A stretch of 64,000 nucleotides of DNA from contig NC_061475.1 in NCBI RefSeq assembly GCF_022581195.2, positions 6,882,001-6,946,000 on the forward strand, given 5' to 3'. This document shows, in pieces, positions 1 through 11,403 of this stretch. The notes under the pieces are model-generated. The model searched no databases and was not told the origin of the DNA. It saw only the letters and a list, made by a program, of their open reading frames with translations. Both the position numbers and the translations under genes were made by a program. Every line of letters starts with the position of its first letter. The first letter of the stretch is position 1. This DNA comes from Helicoverpa zea. Taxonomy: Eukaryota; Arthropoda; Insecta; Lepidoptera; Noctuidae.

Positions 1-2947
1 AGATCGTTCCAGGAACTCTCACTCGATATTGTGAAAATTCGAATGGTGTTCGATATTCGAATCAGTTTCAATTGTTTTTTTTTTATGCAGAAACCGTAGA
101 GTTGTGAAGAGAATCGCTGGGGAAATAATCGATCATAGTGCGTTGCAGGTTTAGACGACTAAAGTAACACGGTTGAATCGTTATTGTAAAATAATGTACC
201 TCAGCAGTATTTATTCAATTCCATTCATAGAAAATACTAACCTATACGTCTTTCAGAGATGTTAACCTAATAGGTATTTCAAACTTTGAACTTAATGCTT
301 GTATGTTTTGCTATTGTGATTATTTTTTTTTTTATGAGAGAGAAAATTGTTTGTAGTCATGACACTCAATCACGTGTTCAAGAATCGGTCACTAATTAGA
401 AATTGCCCTATATATTTATAATAAACTAGCTATTTCCCCGTGTTCACAGATATGCTTAGCATACATAGTATAGTATAGATAGAGCATGAAAAAAGACATA
501 AGTAGGTAACTTTTTCCGGGTGCGGAAAGTTTGCGGACCACGAAAGAAACTGCAGGTCGAATCTAATACCATTAAAAGTTACAGTAACAATTCACGTAAC
601 ATGTAACGTTACTTGCACTTTACAATGTAACCGCAACATTAAACTGATCAAATCGCTAACAAAGCAAGCTTTAAGCTCATAGTATAGTTCAACTCAAGCA
701 AGTCTATATTACTCGATTGGAATTCAAATCAAGTCGATCTATTCTATGCTTAAAGCATTCAACCAACTGGAATTGCCAGGAGAATAAATAAAATCTCTGC
801 GAAAACGTCGACCAAAATATACGCGGATTTACGAAACAGTCCGCCAATTTATGAGTGGGGGATGAGGCAACACAAATAAATTCATAGTTTTAGAAACGAT
901 ACGCTTTTATGATAGAACCTAAAAATCACTAGTACAAATACAAATCTTTAATAAGAAGACCAAACACAGCTATATTTCTACTCCATCATCAGATCAGTTC
1001 GACAATACCTACCATATTATTGTATTCTCATCAGAACTACATATTTCATGACGTTACGATCCTTAGAAGATGACTCATTTAGATACATAATTAAATACGC
1101 ATACATACGATTGAGTATGACCCTTAGTACCTTTGGCAGATGGGAACACATAGCAATGACTTAGGTATCCAGTTGGTCAAACGCTCTAAGTTTCTATTTA
1201 GTCAGGCACTGTTGATCACCAGTAATTTTGTTACGAACTACTTAGTTTCCGATAATAGATGGATTTCAAACGCTTTCTTCCAATCGGAAGGGGTTGTGTA
1301 CAAAGGTTCGATTACAATTTTTTAAGTGATCCGGAACTCATTTTGGAAATTGACAGTTCTATTTGGCGAGCGTGTTCTTTATTTAAATAGATTCGAAATG
1401 TGTTTTTGTGTGTTCTTTATTTGAAATGTTGGATACCATTTCTTATTTGTTTTGTTTCCATTGATTGTTTTACTGTAGTTTTTTTTTTATATAGACGGAT
1501 AAAAATATGTCGTGCGTGTATCATTTGTTGTAATTTCAGTAACACCAAATAGGTAATAGTAGGTAGGTAACTAATACAGTTGATATAATTCCGTACTAAT
1601 TCCCTGATATGTGTCACATACAGTTATTTTGGATTAAAACCACAAATTATTTTTGTTTTGTTGTGGTTTTTTAATTAATAACTAGCGGTAAGGGAATTAA
1701 AGAGATCGGTTTTGAAATACTTTAGACAACTTGCCAGTTGCCTGGCCAAAGTAGGAAGGTAGACATGGTAGGTAAGTAAGTTATGTGTTTTTTGTGTTTC
1801 ATTTTTCAGGTAAGTAAATTAATTTTAAATCTAAACAATATCAGGCATTCAAAACATAGAATATAACTAGGTACAACAAGGACAGTAAAAGAGGTAAGTA
1901 ATTACCCAGAATGCGGGTGAAATCACATAAAACACCTAGTGCACTATGGGACCGCTTTTACAGTAATTATGCCATAGCAGTGTTAATCGCGGGAAGCAAT
2001 AAATTATTCTAGCTCATAAACCTTCATGGTGAGATACATTCAATTTATGAACCCATGTGTGAACGGAACGCAGTGGTCACGCGTGGATCGGAATGTCCTG
2101 TTAATGAATGTAGTTGAAATGCAAGTTTATTTTGATGTTTCATAAAGTCTTTTTAAGAAAGATTTCTTTGTCCTGTTTTCCTCAATTACGGAAGTAATTC
2201 TGTCCGTCTGTCTATCTGACTGGCTTTCACGCCAAAACAACTGAACTGATTTAAATAAAATTGGTACAAAGATAGCCCAGAGCCTGCGAAAGTGCATGAG
2301 TTAATTTTTATTCGGATACGCTAGGTACTTCCTTTGGGTACATATCTAATGAAAATGATAGAGATTTTAACAACGCGAATTCGTTTGGCACACGACGAAT
2401 ATTTTACTTACAGTTAAGTTGGTTCCTTCCGTAACGTTGTATACCTTTACTCAAGTTCCACTCAAATAAACTAAACACCCAGTAGGCACAGAAAAGAAGC
2501 CAGACTCATAAACATATACAACCTCTGCAAATCACAGCTTTCACTATAAACTAGAGCCGAAAAAAACAATAAATTACACGTGAAGAAGCCAAAGATAAAG
2601 CTTACACAATTCGTGTACCTTTATCCAGGAGATAAGAGTTGATATAAGGAAACTGCTTTACCTTAACAGTAACAGTTCTGAAGAAACACAACCCCCTTAA
2701 GGTTTGTTCAAGCGGGAAAAAAGCAGTTTTTGGGGTCCGTAAGTAAAGGGTAACTAAGGGACCTTGAAGTTGGTTGGTAGTGCTTTGAATCGTAAAGGTA
2801 AATTGAGTTTGATTGAGTATATTATAATAGTAAGTGATTACCAACCCAAGATAATTAAAAATCAGAGGATTAAAATGCACAAAATAATTTCGTCAATTAC
2901 GAAAAGTATCATAAACTTTGTTTGTTGTTTTGTTAATGGACTCTAAA
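1..2947. other. Gene-free AT-rich intergenic DNA
   Basis: No reading frame longer than about 90 codons, no splice-linked exon set and no RNA gene could be recognised on either strand. One weak repeat is visible around 2190-2290: a GTCCGTCTGTC start followed by text like the SINE/RTE-type tails seen elsewhere in the window. The rest looks like unconstrained intergenic sequence. Confidence 0.5.
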
Positions 2948-3149
2948 GGCTGATTTACATTGAGTCAGTAACTGACGTCAGTGTAGGCGCCGAAAACTGA
3001 CGCGTGCTATTTACACGAAGTCAGTGTAGTGTCAGTGTTTCGTCAGTAGTACTGTACTGACTTCAAATCAATTTACACGATGGCAGTGCCGGGTCAGCAC
3101 TGACTTGTCAGTGGACTGACGTCAGTTACTGACTCAATGTAAATCAGCC
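2948..3149. mobile_element. Palindromic MITE, 202 bp
   Basis: The left end GGCTGATTTACATTGAGTCA is matched in reverse complement by the right end, giving inverted repeats of about 35 bp (2948-2982 and 3115-3149) around the motif ACTGACGTCAGT. The interior is rich in further copies of CTGAC/GTCAG (AGTCAGTG, CACTGACTTG), so most of the element can fold. TAAA occurs beside both ends but does not give a clean target duplication, so the superfamily is not assigned. Confidence 0.8.
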
Positions 3150-3811
3150 ATAAAGCCTGAAGATTTCAATTTATTTTGGTATCAAATTCTGATTCGTTAT
3201 CAAATGCAAATGATTATTTAATTGAGTCAAACTCACAATGGGTGTTTATTTCCTCTTCAACGGTTATACTAATGATGGTGTAGGTATAGCTTAAAGGCCG
3301 TTAACAATAGAAGTAATTGAAAAAGGCTAAGAAAATTAAAGCTACGGGACCCTCAGTGCATAATGACCGACTCGCACTTGGCCCTTTTTTGCGTACATCC
3401 TTCCATCGCTTGAGTGTTTACTTTTTTAATCGATATGTATCTAGGGACTATTAAATGCTTGTCTTTGATTGCATTTTAAATCTTTTTTGTTGCTGACTAG
3501 AAATGGAGTAATTTACTTGATTGAAGAATTAAACACGACACAATGTCTTTAATTACCGGTATCTTTTAAAACCCACTGTTTTCGGGACAACCGAACGAAT
3601 ATATAAGATTTAATTGAGTTTTAGTTTTATCATCCGACAAATACTCCCGTATTTTGAAGGCGGCTTCATACAGCCGGAATGACTTTTTGAAATGCGATTT
3701 TTTATTAAAAAGCAAAAAGAATAATACTGGTGTGCGCTCTGAATGTGAAAAATCCAAACGCTCGTGTAAACTTGTGTTTCTATAGGTACATTTTTGTAAG
3801 TCAACTCAAAA

Positions 3812-3972
3812 ATCCCTACTAATATTATAAATGCGAAAGTAACTCTGTCTGTTTGTTACACTTTCACGTCTAAACCACTGAAATGATTTTAATATTTGGT
3901 ACAGAGATAGAGTTACCCTTGAGAAAGAACATATATGCGATATGACCGAATTCGACGCGGGCGAAGCTAGTA
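3812..3972 (+). repeat. Short interspersed repeat (CTAATATTATAAATGCGAAAGT family)
   Basis: This starts with the CTAATATTATAAATGCGAAA block, passes through CACGTCTAAACCACTGAA and a TTTGGTACAGAGATAG block, and ends GACGCGGGCGAAGCTAGT. The same layout recurs at 15934-16176, with reversed relatives at 12583-12779 and 50728-50830. Such sequences are very common in lepidopteran genomes as SINE or RTE-clade tails. Family assignment is from memory, not a search. Confidence 0.7.
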
Positions 3973-4618
3973 AGTACAGAATATGGTTATGAATGAAATA
4001 TAAAAGACAAGAGTGTTCGGAATCTAGTTTCTTTATTAAGAAACGGGAATTCAGAAATTCATTCCTACCATATGAGAATGCCGTAAATGAACATTTCACT
4101 TCTGATTCGATTTTCATCGATATAAAAGTTTAACACAATTTATTAAGCCGTTCCGACTACAGTTAACTGTTTATCTTCATGATTTGTTGGCAATCCCTTC
4201 TCGATTAAAGTCAGCACTCGAGTTTAAATCGATTCTGCAATTATATCGAGTCCGCGTTGGATTTTATTCGATTATTTATTCATGCGATTATTGTTTTTTA
4301 ACTGCAGTTTTTTGGAGTGTATGAATAACAGTTTATTGTGTTATGTGTATAAAAGTTAATAAAAGGATTATTTAAGAGTGCTTTTGTGTACGATATCCAC
4401 GGTAGCTATATCTTGAATATAGGTAATCGTACTAGCCTTCTTCTCGCGGTTTAACCCACATCTATCGGAAAGTACTGTCCGTACCGAGATGAAGTACGGC
4501 CTATGTTACCAGGAAAGTGTGTAGCTTTCCAACAGTGAAAGAATTTGTCTAATTCAAATCGACTCAGTATTTTCGGAGCCTTTACGGTATAGGCAAACAA
4601 AAAAATGTTTCCTCTTTA

Positions 4619-4800
4619 CTTCATCATCATCATCTTTCTGCCCTGTTCCCAAGTCATTTGGGGTCGGCGCAACATGTCTTTTTCTTCCATTCCTCTCTGT
4701 CAGACGTCATACTTACATCCACTTCCTTCTGCTTCATGTCCTCTTTCAGGCAATCAATCCATCTTTTCCTCGTTCTAGATCTGCCTCTTCATCCTTCCAC
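4619..4800. repeat. Interspersed repeat with CAAGTCATTTGGGGTCGGCG block
   Basis: A CATCATCATC run is followed by a non-coding stretch containing CAAGTCATTTGGGGTCGGCG and pyrimidine-rich text ending near TCATCCTTCCACATTC. I recognise this as a common lepidopteran interspersed sequence, probably a LINE tail. No second copy was found in this window, so the boundaries are approximate. Confidence 0.45.
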
Positions 4801-5224
4801 ATTCATGTTTCCACTTTATTTAAAAATATAAATATGTACATACCTATTACGAAGTACCTGCCTAAAGCAATATCTACTTGCTGTAGCCAATCCTGAATGA
4901 TAGAAAATATTATTATTCAATAATCTCTACTCTTTAATTGTTAAAATTGTTCTTAGTATCTGTGCTCTCACAGTTCGTTTTTACATATCAACAAGTTTTT
5001 GGAAATGTATTGGTATATACCTCGCTATTACAACCTTTTATAAATTCTTGGAAATCTAGTAAAAATATAAACACTTTTCGAAAGTGCGTTCAACTATTAA
5101 TGCTAGGAATTTCTCCGTACCTGGGTAATGGACGTCACACGGTACTTGGCCGGTTCAAGTAAAAAATAAATATTACATTGAATATCATTGTATATTCTGC
5201 TGCTTCTGAAAAACCTAGGTAAAT

Positions 5225-5392
5225 GTACCACATGTTTTGGTGGGAAATCGTCAAAATTAAATGACCCTTCCCTCTGTGGGTGCAGCGTGAGGGAGTGTCA
5301 GACCGGACTAAAACCCACGGTGTTCCTTCTAAAGGCCTTTATGTACCAGGCACACGGTAACTCTTTCGAACATCCTGCAGCTCCGTAAATGT
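5225..5392 (-). repeat. Interspersed repeat A, reverse copy
   Basis: Reading in reverse complement gives GAGCTGCAGGATGTTCGAAA, GTTACCGTGTGCC, CCGTGGGTTTTAGTC and TGACACTCCCTCAC. This matches in order the forward copies at 6004-6196 and 45163-45350 (GGGGCTGCGGGTTGTTCGAA, CGGTTTTTAGTCAGTAAG, CACCGCTGCTAACCCACAGC, GGGGTCATTTGATGA). It is more diverged than the other two. The source family is unknown to me. Confidence 0.6.
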
Positions 5393-5394
5393 AG

Positions 5395-5612
5395 GTTCAT
5401 TAGAACTCTTTATCACTATAAACTGGTGGGTCCTGGCTATCATTTGAACATCTTTACGGGTAGTCAGAAAGCCTGACAACAATCTTACCAAGGGGTGCCC
5501 GGGTAACTGGGTTGAGGAGGTCATATAGGCAGTCGCTCCTTGTACAACACTCAGCTGTTTCCGATTAGCCTGGAAGCCAACCCCAACATAGTTGGGAAAA
5601 GGCTATTGATTG
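5395..5612 (+). repeat. Interspersed repeat B (GTAACTGGGTTGAGGAGGTC family)
   Basis: The blocks CTTACCAAGGGGTGCCCGGG, TAACTGGGTTGAGGAGGTCA, AGGCAGTCGCTCCTTGTA and CCCCAACATAGTTGGGAAAA recur at 40849-40970 (forward) and 59741-59945 (reverse). It is a common lepidopteran interspersed repeat, non-coding here. It adjoins the repeat A copy on its left. Confidence 0.7.
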
Positions 5613-6003
5613 AAAGAATATAATATTTCGCGTTAAAGTTCATATAAGTCATGTTTACTAGTAGGTAGATAGATAGTAAGTAGATAAATGTATAATTACG
5701 TACATACAACTATTAAGTTTTGTTTTGATTTAAATAACACATTATTATAAATTATTGCGTTTATTTATTGCTTAAGGGGAAGCTATATAATATGGCAAAG
5801 TGTAAATAGCTAACGTAAGTAAATAGCTGTTTCAGTTTCACTTTAAAGTACCTATCTACATAAAGCCTCATTACAGGTATATTAAATGTAAGGTTAATTT
5901 ATCCTATACATCATCCCATACACCATCGAGTACCTTCAAACCTACCGATTTAAGAAAAAGGTAATTTGGTGATCTCGAAATAAGTAGCCCTATAGGTCAG
6001 CGG

Positions 6004-6196
6004 GGCCCAGCAGGGCCAAGGCCTGCCGGGGCTGCGGGTTGTTCGAAAGAGATACCGCGGCCCTGGTGCATAAAAGGCCTATGACGGAACACGACGGTTT
6101 TTAGTCAGTAAGATTCTGACACTCCCTCACCGCTGCTAACCCACAGCAGGAGGGGTCATTTGATGATTTTTGACGTCGGAAAAAAAAAGTAGCCCT
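6004..6196 (+). repeat. Interspersed repeat A, forward copy
   Basis: Contains GGGGCTGCGGGTTGTTCGAA, GATACCGCGGCCCTGGTGCA, CGGTTTTTAGTCAGTAAG, ACCGCTGCTAACCCACAGCA and GGAGGGGTCATTTGATGATT, followed by an A-run. It is closely matched by 45163-45350, which lies near a MEIOC exon, and by the reverse copy at 5225-5392. Confidence 0.7.
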
Positions 6197-6651
6197 ATAG
6201 GTACCTATCTACGTTACTCTATCAAGGTAAATTAACAGCAATAGATTACTAACTTCCCTACAATCATATTGGCATCAAATTCAATTTCGTACCTAGTTCT
6301 CTAGTTACTCAGATTACTTACATAAAAGTTAGGACTGTAAAAAGTTAATAAGTAAACTTTACGGTTCTATTGCTAGATATATTATGTGCGATTATATGTG
6401 ATTTATCATCCCAATCTTGGGCCTAGGCCAAGTAGCCATAAGTTTATGGCCTTACTACATCAAGCTCTCCTCCGTCAAAATAGTTCCATGGCATTGTAGC
6501 ATCGTTTGAAATATTTACTTAACCCACTTCCCCTTAACAAATAACTATTAAAACGATCACAAACATCGAGCGCACTTTTAAATCTCAACAAACAGTTTTA
6601 TCAACGACATTGACATAATTTAACGTGTTCACTCACTCATTTAACTAAATA

Positions 6652-6981
6652 ATGAAACCTTATTTCTACTTTCTGACCTTCTTTATTCTTACTCCCGTGA
6701 TTTTGTGCTTTGATCTGTACGAAGGTACGCAGTTCGGGGCCCGCATGACGTATAAACAAGTGAAGAAACATGGCCTCCTGTTTTTTAAGCGAAGAGAAAC
6801 AGTGGACTTAACCTATCCAGTGGGCACTAATATCACTGGAATAGCTATCGTTGATCTTGACCCTGAAAAGAGAGGAACAGTGATTGTAGCAGCCGGAGGG
6901 TTAAATTATAACTTTGTTTATATTATCTTGGAAAGTGAGAGAAGTGTTGGACTAAGATATACAATTGAGATTTATCAGTGA
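6652..6981 (+). CDS. MBF2-like small secreted protein, single exon
   Basis: This 109-residue reading frame starts with a clear signal peptide: residues 1-19 are hydrophobic (FYFLTFFILTPVILC) with probable cleavage before FDLYEG. The mature part has the layout of the insect MBF2 family of about 110-120-residue secreted proteins: a basic middle (KKHGLLFFKRRETVDLTYP), NITGIAIVDLD, a glycine-rich GGLNYNFVYIILES and a terminal RYTIEIYQ. The family is named after Bombyx MBF2, first described as a transcription co-activator, but most members are haemolymph or salivary secreted proteins with no settled function. The start is the first ATG after upstream stops (AATAATGAAA). No intron is needed and no TATA box is obvious. 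The family call is from recalled pattern, not a search. Confidence 0.75.
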   Translation: MKPYFYFLTFFILTPVILCFDLYEGTQFGARMTYKQVKKHGLLFFKRRETVDLTYPVGTNITGIAIVDLDPEKRGTVIVAAGGLNYNFVYIILESERSVGLRYTIEIYQ

Positions 6982-7412
6982 GTGGCCTAAAAGCAATTGA
7001 GAGTGACCGTGAAAACCCGCTGTTTCAGATAAGACGTTGAGTAATCAAATACCTAATGTTTCTAACACAGAATATGAACTTTATCCGGGCTTGAATATAA
7101 TGTTGCATATAAAATCTTCAATACCTATGTATATAATTGTTTATCATTACTGTGTGAGATAATGTGTTATCTCAAAAAGTTCACATAAAATAACACAGTG
7201 ACATAATTTTTTGGATTGTTTACTTAAAGTGCAGTTAATCAGTCGAGAGCAAAATGTAAACATTATAAATATAAGTTATGCCTAATATGTAATTACGGAT
7301 GTATATTATCGATTCCCTTAGAAGAGGTGAACTGTCTTAGTATTGTAAGACACGTATGTAACAATATTAATAGGAATAGATAAATACGAAAATACCTTAT
7401 GTATTACATTTT

Positions 7413-7471
7413 TTAGGGTTCCGTACCTCAAAAGGAAAAAACGGAACCCTTATAGGATCACTTTGTTGTCC

Positions 7472-7518
<47 letters not shown>

Positions 7519-9641
7519 AAGGCCCTTTATCTCAAGAACGCGTGGACGTATCAAGCTGAAATTCACATGAAATACTCAGGTCTATTGTCCCTTTAAGCTG
7601 TGAAAATATCAAACTTCTAAGCCAAGCCAATCAAAAGATACAGCCAATTATGTCGATATTTTCAACAAATTTTGGACACTCGCAAAGGAATCAAAACCTA
7701 CAGGATACTTCCCGTAAACTCAGAGTCTTGAAATTTGGCATGAAGCATTATCATATAATGCAAATATAGGAAAAATTGCGAAAATCTCATTTTTTTAGTT
7801 ATATAATATAAAAAAAATATTTTAATAAAATGAAACTTACTACCTTATTTCTCACGAACGAATAAAGATATCAAATTGAAATTTATACCAAATACCTAAG
7901 TCTATTGTCCCTTTAGGCAGTAAAAAAATCAAACTTCTAAGTTAACGCGATCAAAAGATACAGCAGTTATGCCGACACCTTAGACGAATTTCCGTCACAC
8001 GCTAGGGAATCAAAACCTACAAGGTACTTCCCGTGAACTCAGAATCTTGAAATTCGCCACGAAGCAGCGTTATATAGTACAGATAAAGGAAAAATTGCGA
8101 AAATGATAAATTTGAAGTTACATAAAATATTAAAATATTATTTTTGCTTACACGACATAAAATATTTTTTTAATAATTATAAACTTACTACCTACCCTTT
8201 TTTACATGAACGCGTAGAGATATTAAAGTTGAAATTCATATCAAACACTTCTTAAATATAATTGCCTCTAAACTGTAAAAAATTTTAAATCATTCAAAGG
8301 TCATTGGGCACCTTAGTATGGAACACGGCGGATACGAACGAAATATAGCACAGTATAATGATAAAGGCTCTGATTTACTATGGCATTAGTCGCATCTATG
8401 TGAACCATGGGATTCTAGAGAAAATCAGGTGTAAACATCAAATATTTTCCTCATTTCAATGGGGAATTTAAACGACCAAGTTTGACGGATTTGAGAAATC
8501 ATTTCTTTGTAGTGAAAGAGTATACTCGCCGTTTATTTCCATTGTCATCAGGTCAGGATCTGATGATGGAAATCCTGAGAAATCGAGGGCAACTATCAGA
8601 AATTGTAGGCATGCATAGGATTAAAACTTGATTCTCAGATGTATGTCTGGTGATACTATCAAACAGTGAAAGTTTAGAGCTTACCTGATGATGGAGACGT
8701 GAGAAAGTCGAGAGAACTCTATGTATATTTAAAAAAATAAAAGATCCCATTAGTAGTGAATTCTCATCACCTAAAATAAAATAAGCTCCAACACTAGGTT
8801 ACGTTATAAATTGTAAAGGAGTTCCCATAACTATATCTGATCTTTGCTATCGATGCCACAATGGCAGTTAAACCTATCTATGTGGAAAGTCTTCGCCAAT
8901 ACGAATAAAATAAGCCCAAACACGTGGTAGTTGCAACATACCGTTCAGAAGTTCCCTCGACTCTCTGTAGTCTCCATAATCAAATCAGCTCCAAACCTTC
9001 ACTGTTTACAAGTACCCTCAAAAATACACTCACATGTCTGGTTTTGACTCGATGCGTGACTACAATATTCAAGAGTTGCCATCGATTTCTCAGGGTTTCC
9101 AGATCCTCATCAGAACCTGGTCATCCGAATTGGCATGTTCTTTCTTTATGAAAAGTCTTTAACAATAAAAACTAGCATTGCAACCTGTACAATCCTCTGA
9201 AACTGCTTGTCTTTTATATTTTTCAAACGATCCTGGACATTCGTCTCCATGGAATTTTAATAAAATATTTATATTCAAAGAAACGTCATACCATTCTCCA
9301 CGATTTAAAACTACTTTGATTCATGTCCGCCACTTTTTACAAAGCGGGTCAGATATGCCCAATGACCTTTAAGACATAATTAGTTATTTTCAATCAGATT
9401 TCTGAATGATGACTATAAAATGTTGTATATAAATAACTTTAATAAAATAACTTTTACAAAGTACTGGCCTACTATTTTAGTTATATTATAAAATAAAATA
9501 TATTAGCTATTTTGACTCTCACGAAATTACCATAACTATGATTGTTCTAAACTGAACGGTTGGCGCGAGACTCACTTTTTATCTATACAGGATTTGTACG
9601 GAACCCTCGGTGCGCGAGTCCGACTCGCACTTGGCCGGTTT
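7413..9641 (+). mobile_element. Large GGGTTCCGTACC...CTTGGCCGG repeat, copy 1 (2.2 kb)
   Basis: This begins AGGGTTCCGTACCTC, contains a (GTCT)n tract at 7470-7518, and ends TACGGAACCCTCGGTGCG followed by a strong hairpin (GAGTCCGACTC) and CACTTGGCCGGTTT. It is co-linear and highly similar over almost its whole length with 51829-54585. Relative to that copy it lacks about 500 bp near 8720-8750. Short relatives sharing both ends lie at 28141-28394 and 58727-58999. No protein-coding domain is visible inside. Terminal hairpin and microsatellite content resemble non-autonomous Helitron-like or MINE-type lepidopteran elements, but a Helitron CTRR end is not clear, so I leave the class open. Confidence 0.8.
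7470..7518. repeat. (GTCT)n microsatellite
   Basis: About twelve uninterrupted GTCT units lie inside the 5' part of the large interspersed repeat. The paralogous copy at 51887-51938 has about one unit more, so the tract was probably carried by the element and has drifted in length. Confidence 0.95.
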
Positions 9642-9714
9642 ATTTTTTGTTGCTATAAATTCCGAACGTATTATTTCACAAATAGTTATTGTCGTTCTGA
9701 ACGCAGTTTTAGTA

Positions 9715-9897
9715 AGCGTTCGTATTGGTCAATATTTACGTAAGTAGAAGACAGCCAATAGCAGCCGACCAGCCATTTTCCTCAATCTGTCAAAAAGCAA
9801 ATGTCAAACATTTCTGAAACAAACCTCAATAATTTTGCGAATATTCTAACAAAAGTGTAAGAAATATTAGTCAAATTCCGTTTTAAAATGTCGGAAA
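9715..9897 (+). promoter_or_regulatory. Probable WDR48 promoter and 5' leader with overlapping upstream ORF
   Basis: Two CCAAT-type motifs are present (ATTGGTCAAT near 9726 and GCCAATAG near 9755), and no TATA box is seen, as expected for a housekeeping gene. An ATG at 9888 in good context (AAAATGT) opens an eight-codon frame that ends at 9914, so it overlaps the WDR48 start at 9898 in another frame. This could dampen translation, or it could mark a one-base sequence error at the N-terminus. Confidence 0.5.
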
Positions 9898-11403
9898 ATG
9901 GGCACGATGCGTAAGAAAACTCAAGTGTCGTTCGTGATTAGAGACGAGGAGGAACGGCGGCATAAAAATGGTGTTAGTTCATTGCAACTCGATCCGATAC
10001 AGGGCCGACTGTATTCGGCCGGCAGGGATGGAATCATTCGTGTGTGGAGTACTGCTACCGGTGTTCAGGACCGATACATCCAGAGTATGGAGCACCACAC
10101 CGACTGGGTAAACGATATCGTGTTATGTTGCGGCGGCAAAAACTTAATCAGTGCTTCGTCAGATACGACTGTGAAGGTATGGAATGCGCCCAAAGGTTTC
10201 TGTATGTCGACATTACGAACTCATAAGGACTATGTACGTACATTAGCGTACGCTAAAGACAAAGAACAGGTGGCTAGTGCCGGTTTAGACCGAGCAATCT
10301 TCCTATGGGATGTCAACACATTGACAGCTTTGACTGCCAGTAACAACACAGTTACAACGTCAAGCCTTGTCGGCAACAAAGAGTCTATATACAGTTTGGC
10401 TATGAACCCTCCTGGAACTATTCTAGTTAGCGGATCTACTGAGAAAGTACTCCGTGTTTGGGACCCCAGGAACTGTTCAAGACTTATGAAGTTAAAAGGA
10501 CATGCAGATAATGTTAAAGCTTTAGTTGTAAGCAGAGATGGAACGCAGTGTGTATCAGGCAGCTCGGACGGAACAATAAAATTGTGGTCTCTATCACAGC
10601 AGCGTTGCATTTCTACTATAAGAGTACATTCTGAAGCTGTGTGGGCATTATTAGCTACTGAAACATTTACTCATATCATTTCCGGTGGAAGAGATAGGCT
10701 AGTCATTATTACAGAATTACGAAACCCTGATAACTTTATGATAGTATGTGAAGAAACTGCCCCTATACTTAAATTATGCTTTACCGCTGACCAGACAGGA
10801 GTTTGGGTGTCAACATCAGAGTCTGACGTCCGATGCTGGAAACTGCCTCCTTTGAATTCCCTAGACATGTATAACCAAAACAATTATAATACTAACAATG
10901 TGTACCAAACACAGCCAATTCATCACATTCCCGGAGGTCCTGCAATAAAACATTACACTGTATTAAATGATAAGAGACATGTGGTCACAAAAGATACCGC
11001 GAACAACGTAGCCCTATATGACGTATTAAAAGCTTGTAAATTAGAAGATTTAGGAGAAGTAGACTATGAGGAAGAAGTGAAGAAAAGGTTCAAGATGGTT
11101 TACGTACCGAATTGGTTCAACGTTGATTTGAAGACTGGGATGTTGACGATACACTTGGGGCAGGACGAAACAGACTGTTTGAGTGCATGGGTTAGTGCCA
11201 AAGAGGCGGGATTGACGACGGAGAATGATCAGAAGGTGAACTTTGGTGCGTTGTTATTGCAAGCGCTGTTGGATCATTGGAATCATCCAAATAGAGTGAA
11301 TGAAGCTGGGCAGAGGGTGATCGGGAATAATTATTTCAATGTACCTCTGCATACTCCTCTTATATTTAGTGAAGTTGGTGGGAGAACACTTTATAGATTA
11401 CAA
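9898..11403 (+). CDS. WDR48: WDR48 coding exon 1 (residues 1-502)
   Basis: This large exon encodes the propeller and most of the linker. The donor is CAA|GTGAGT at 11404, and the open frame runs only five codons past it. The start at 9898 (AAAATGG) is the first ATG in the WDR48 frame. An out-of-frame ATG lies 10 bp upstream, and a second in-frame ATG at 9907 is possible. Confidence 0.93.

Noticed and set aside
10230..10883. Minus-strand frames within WDR48 exon 1
   Set aside because: Antisense shadows of the strongly conserved WDR48 coding exon.
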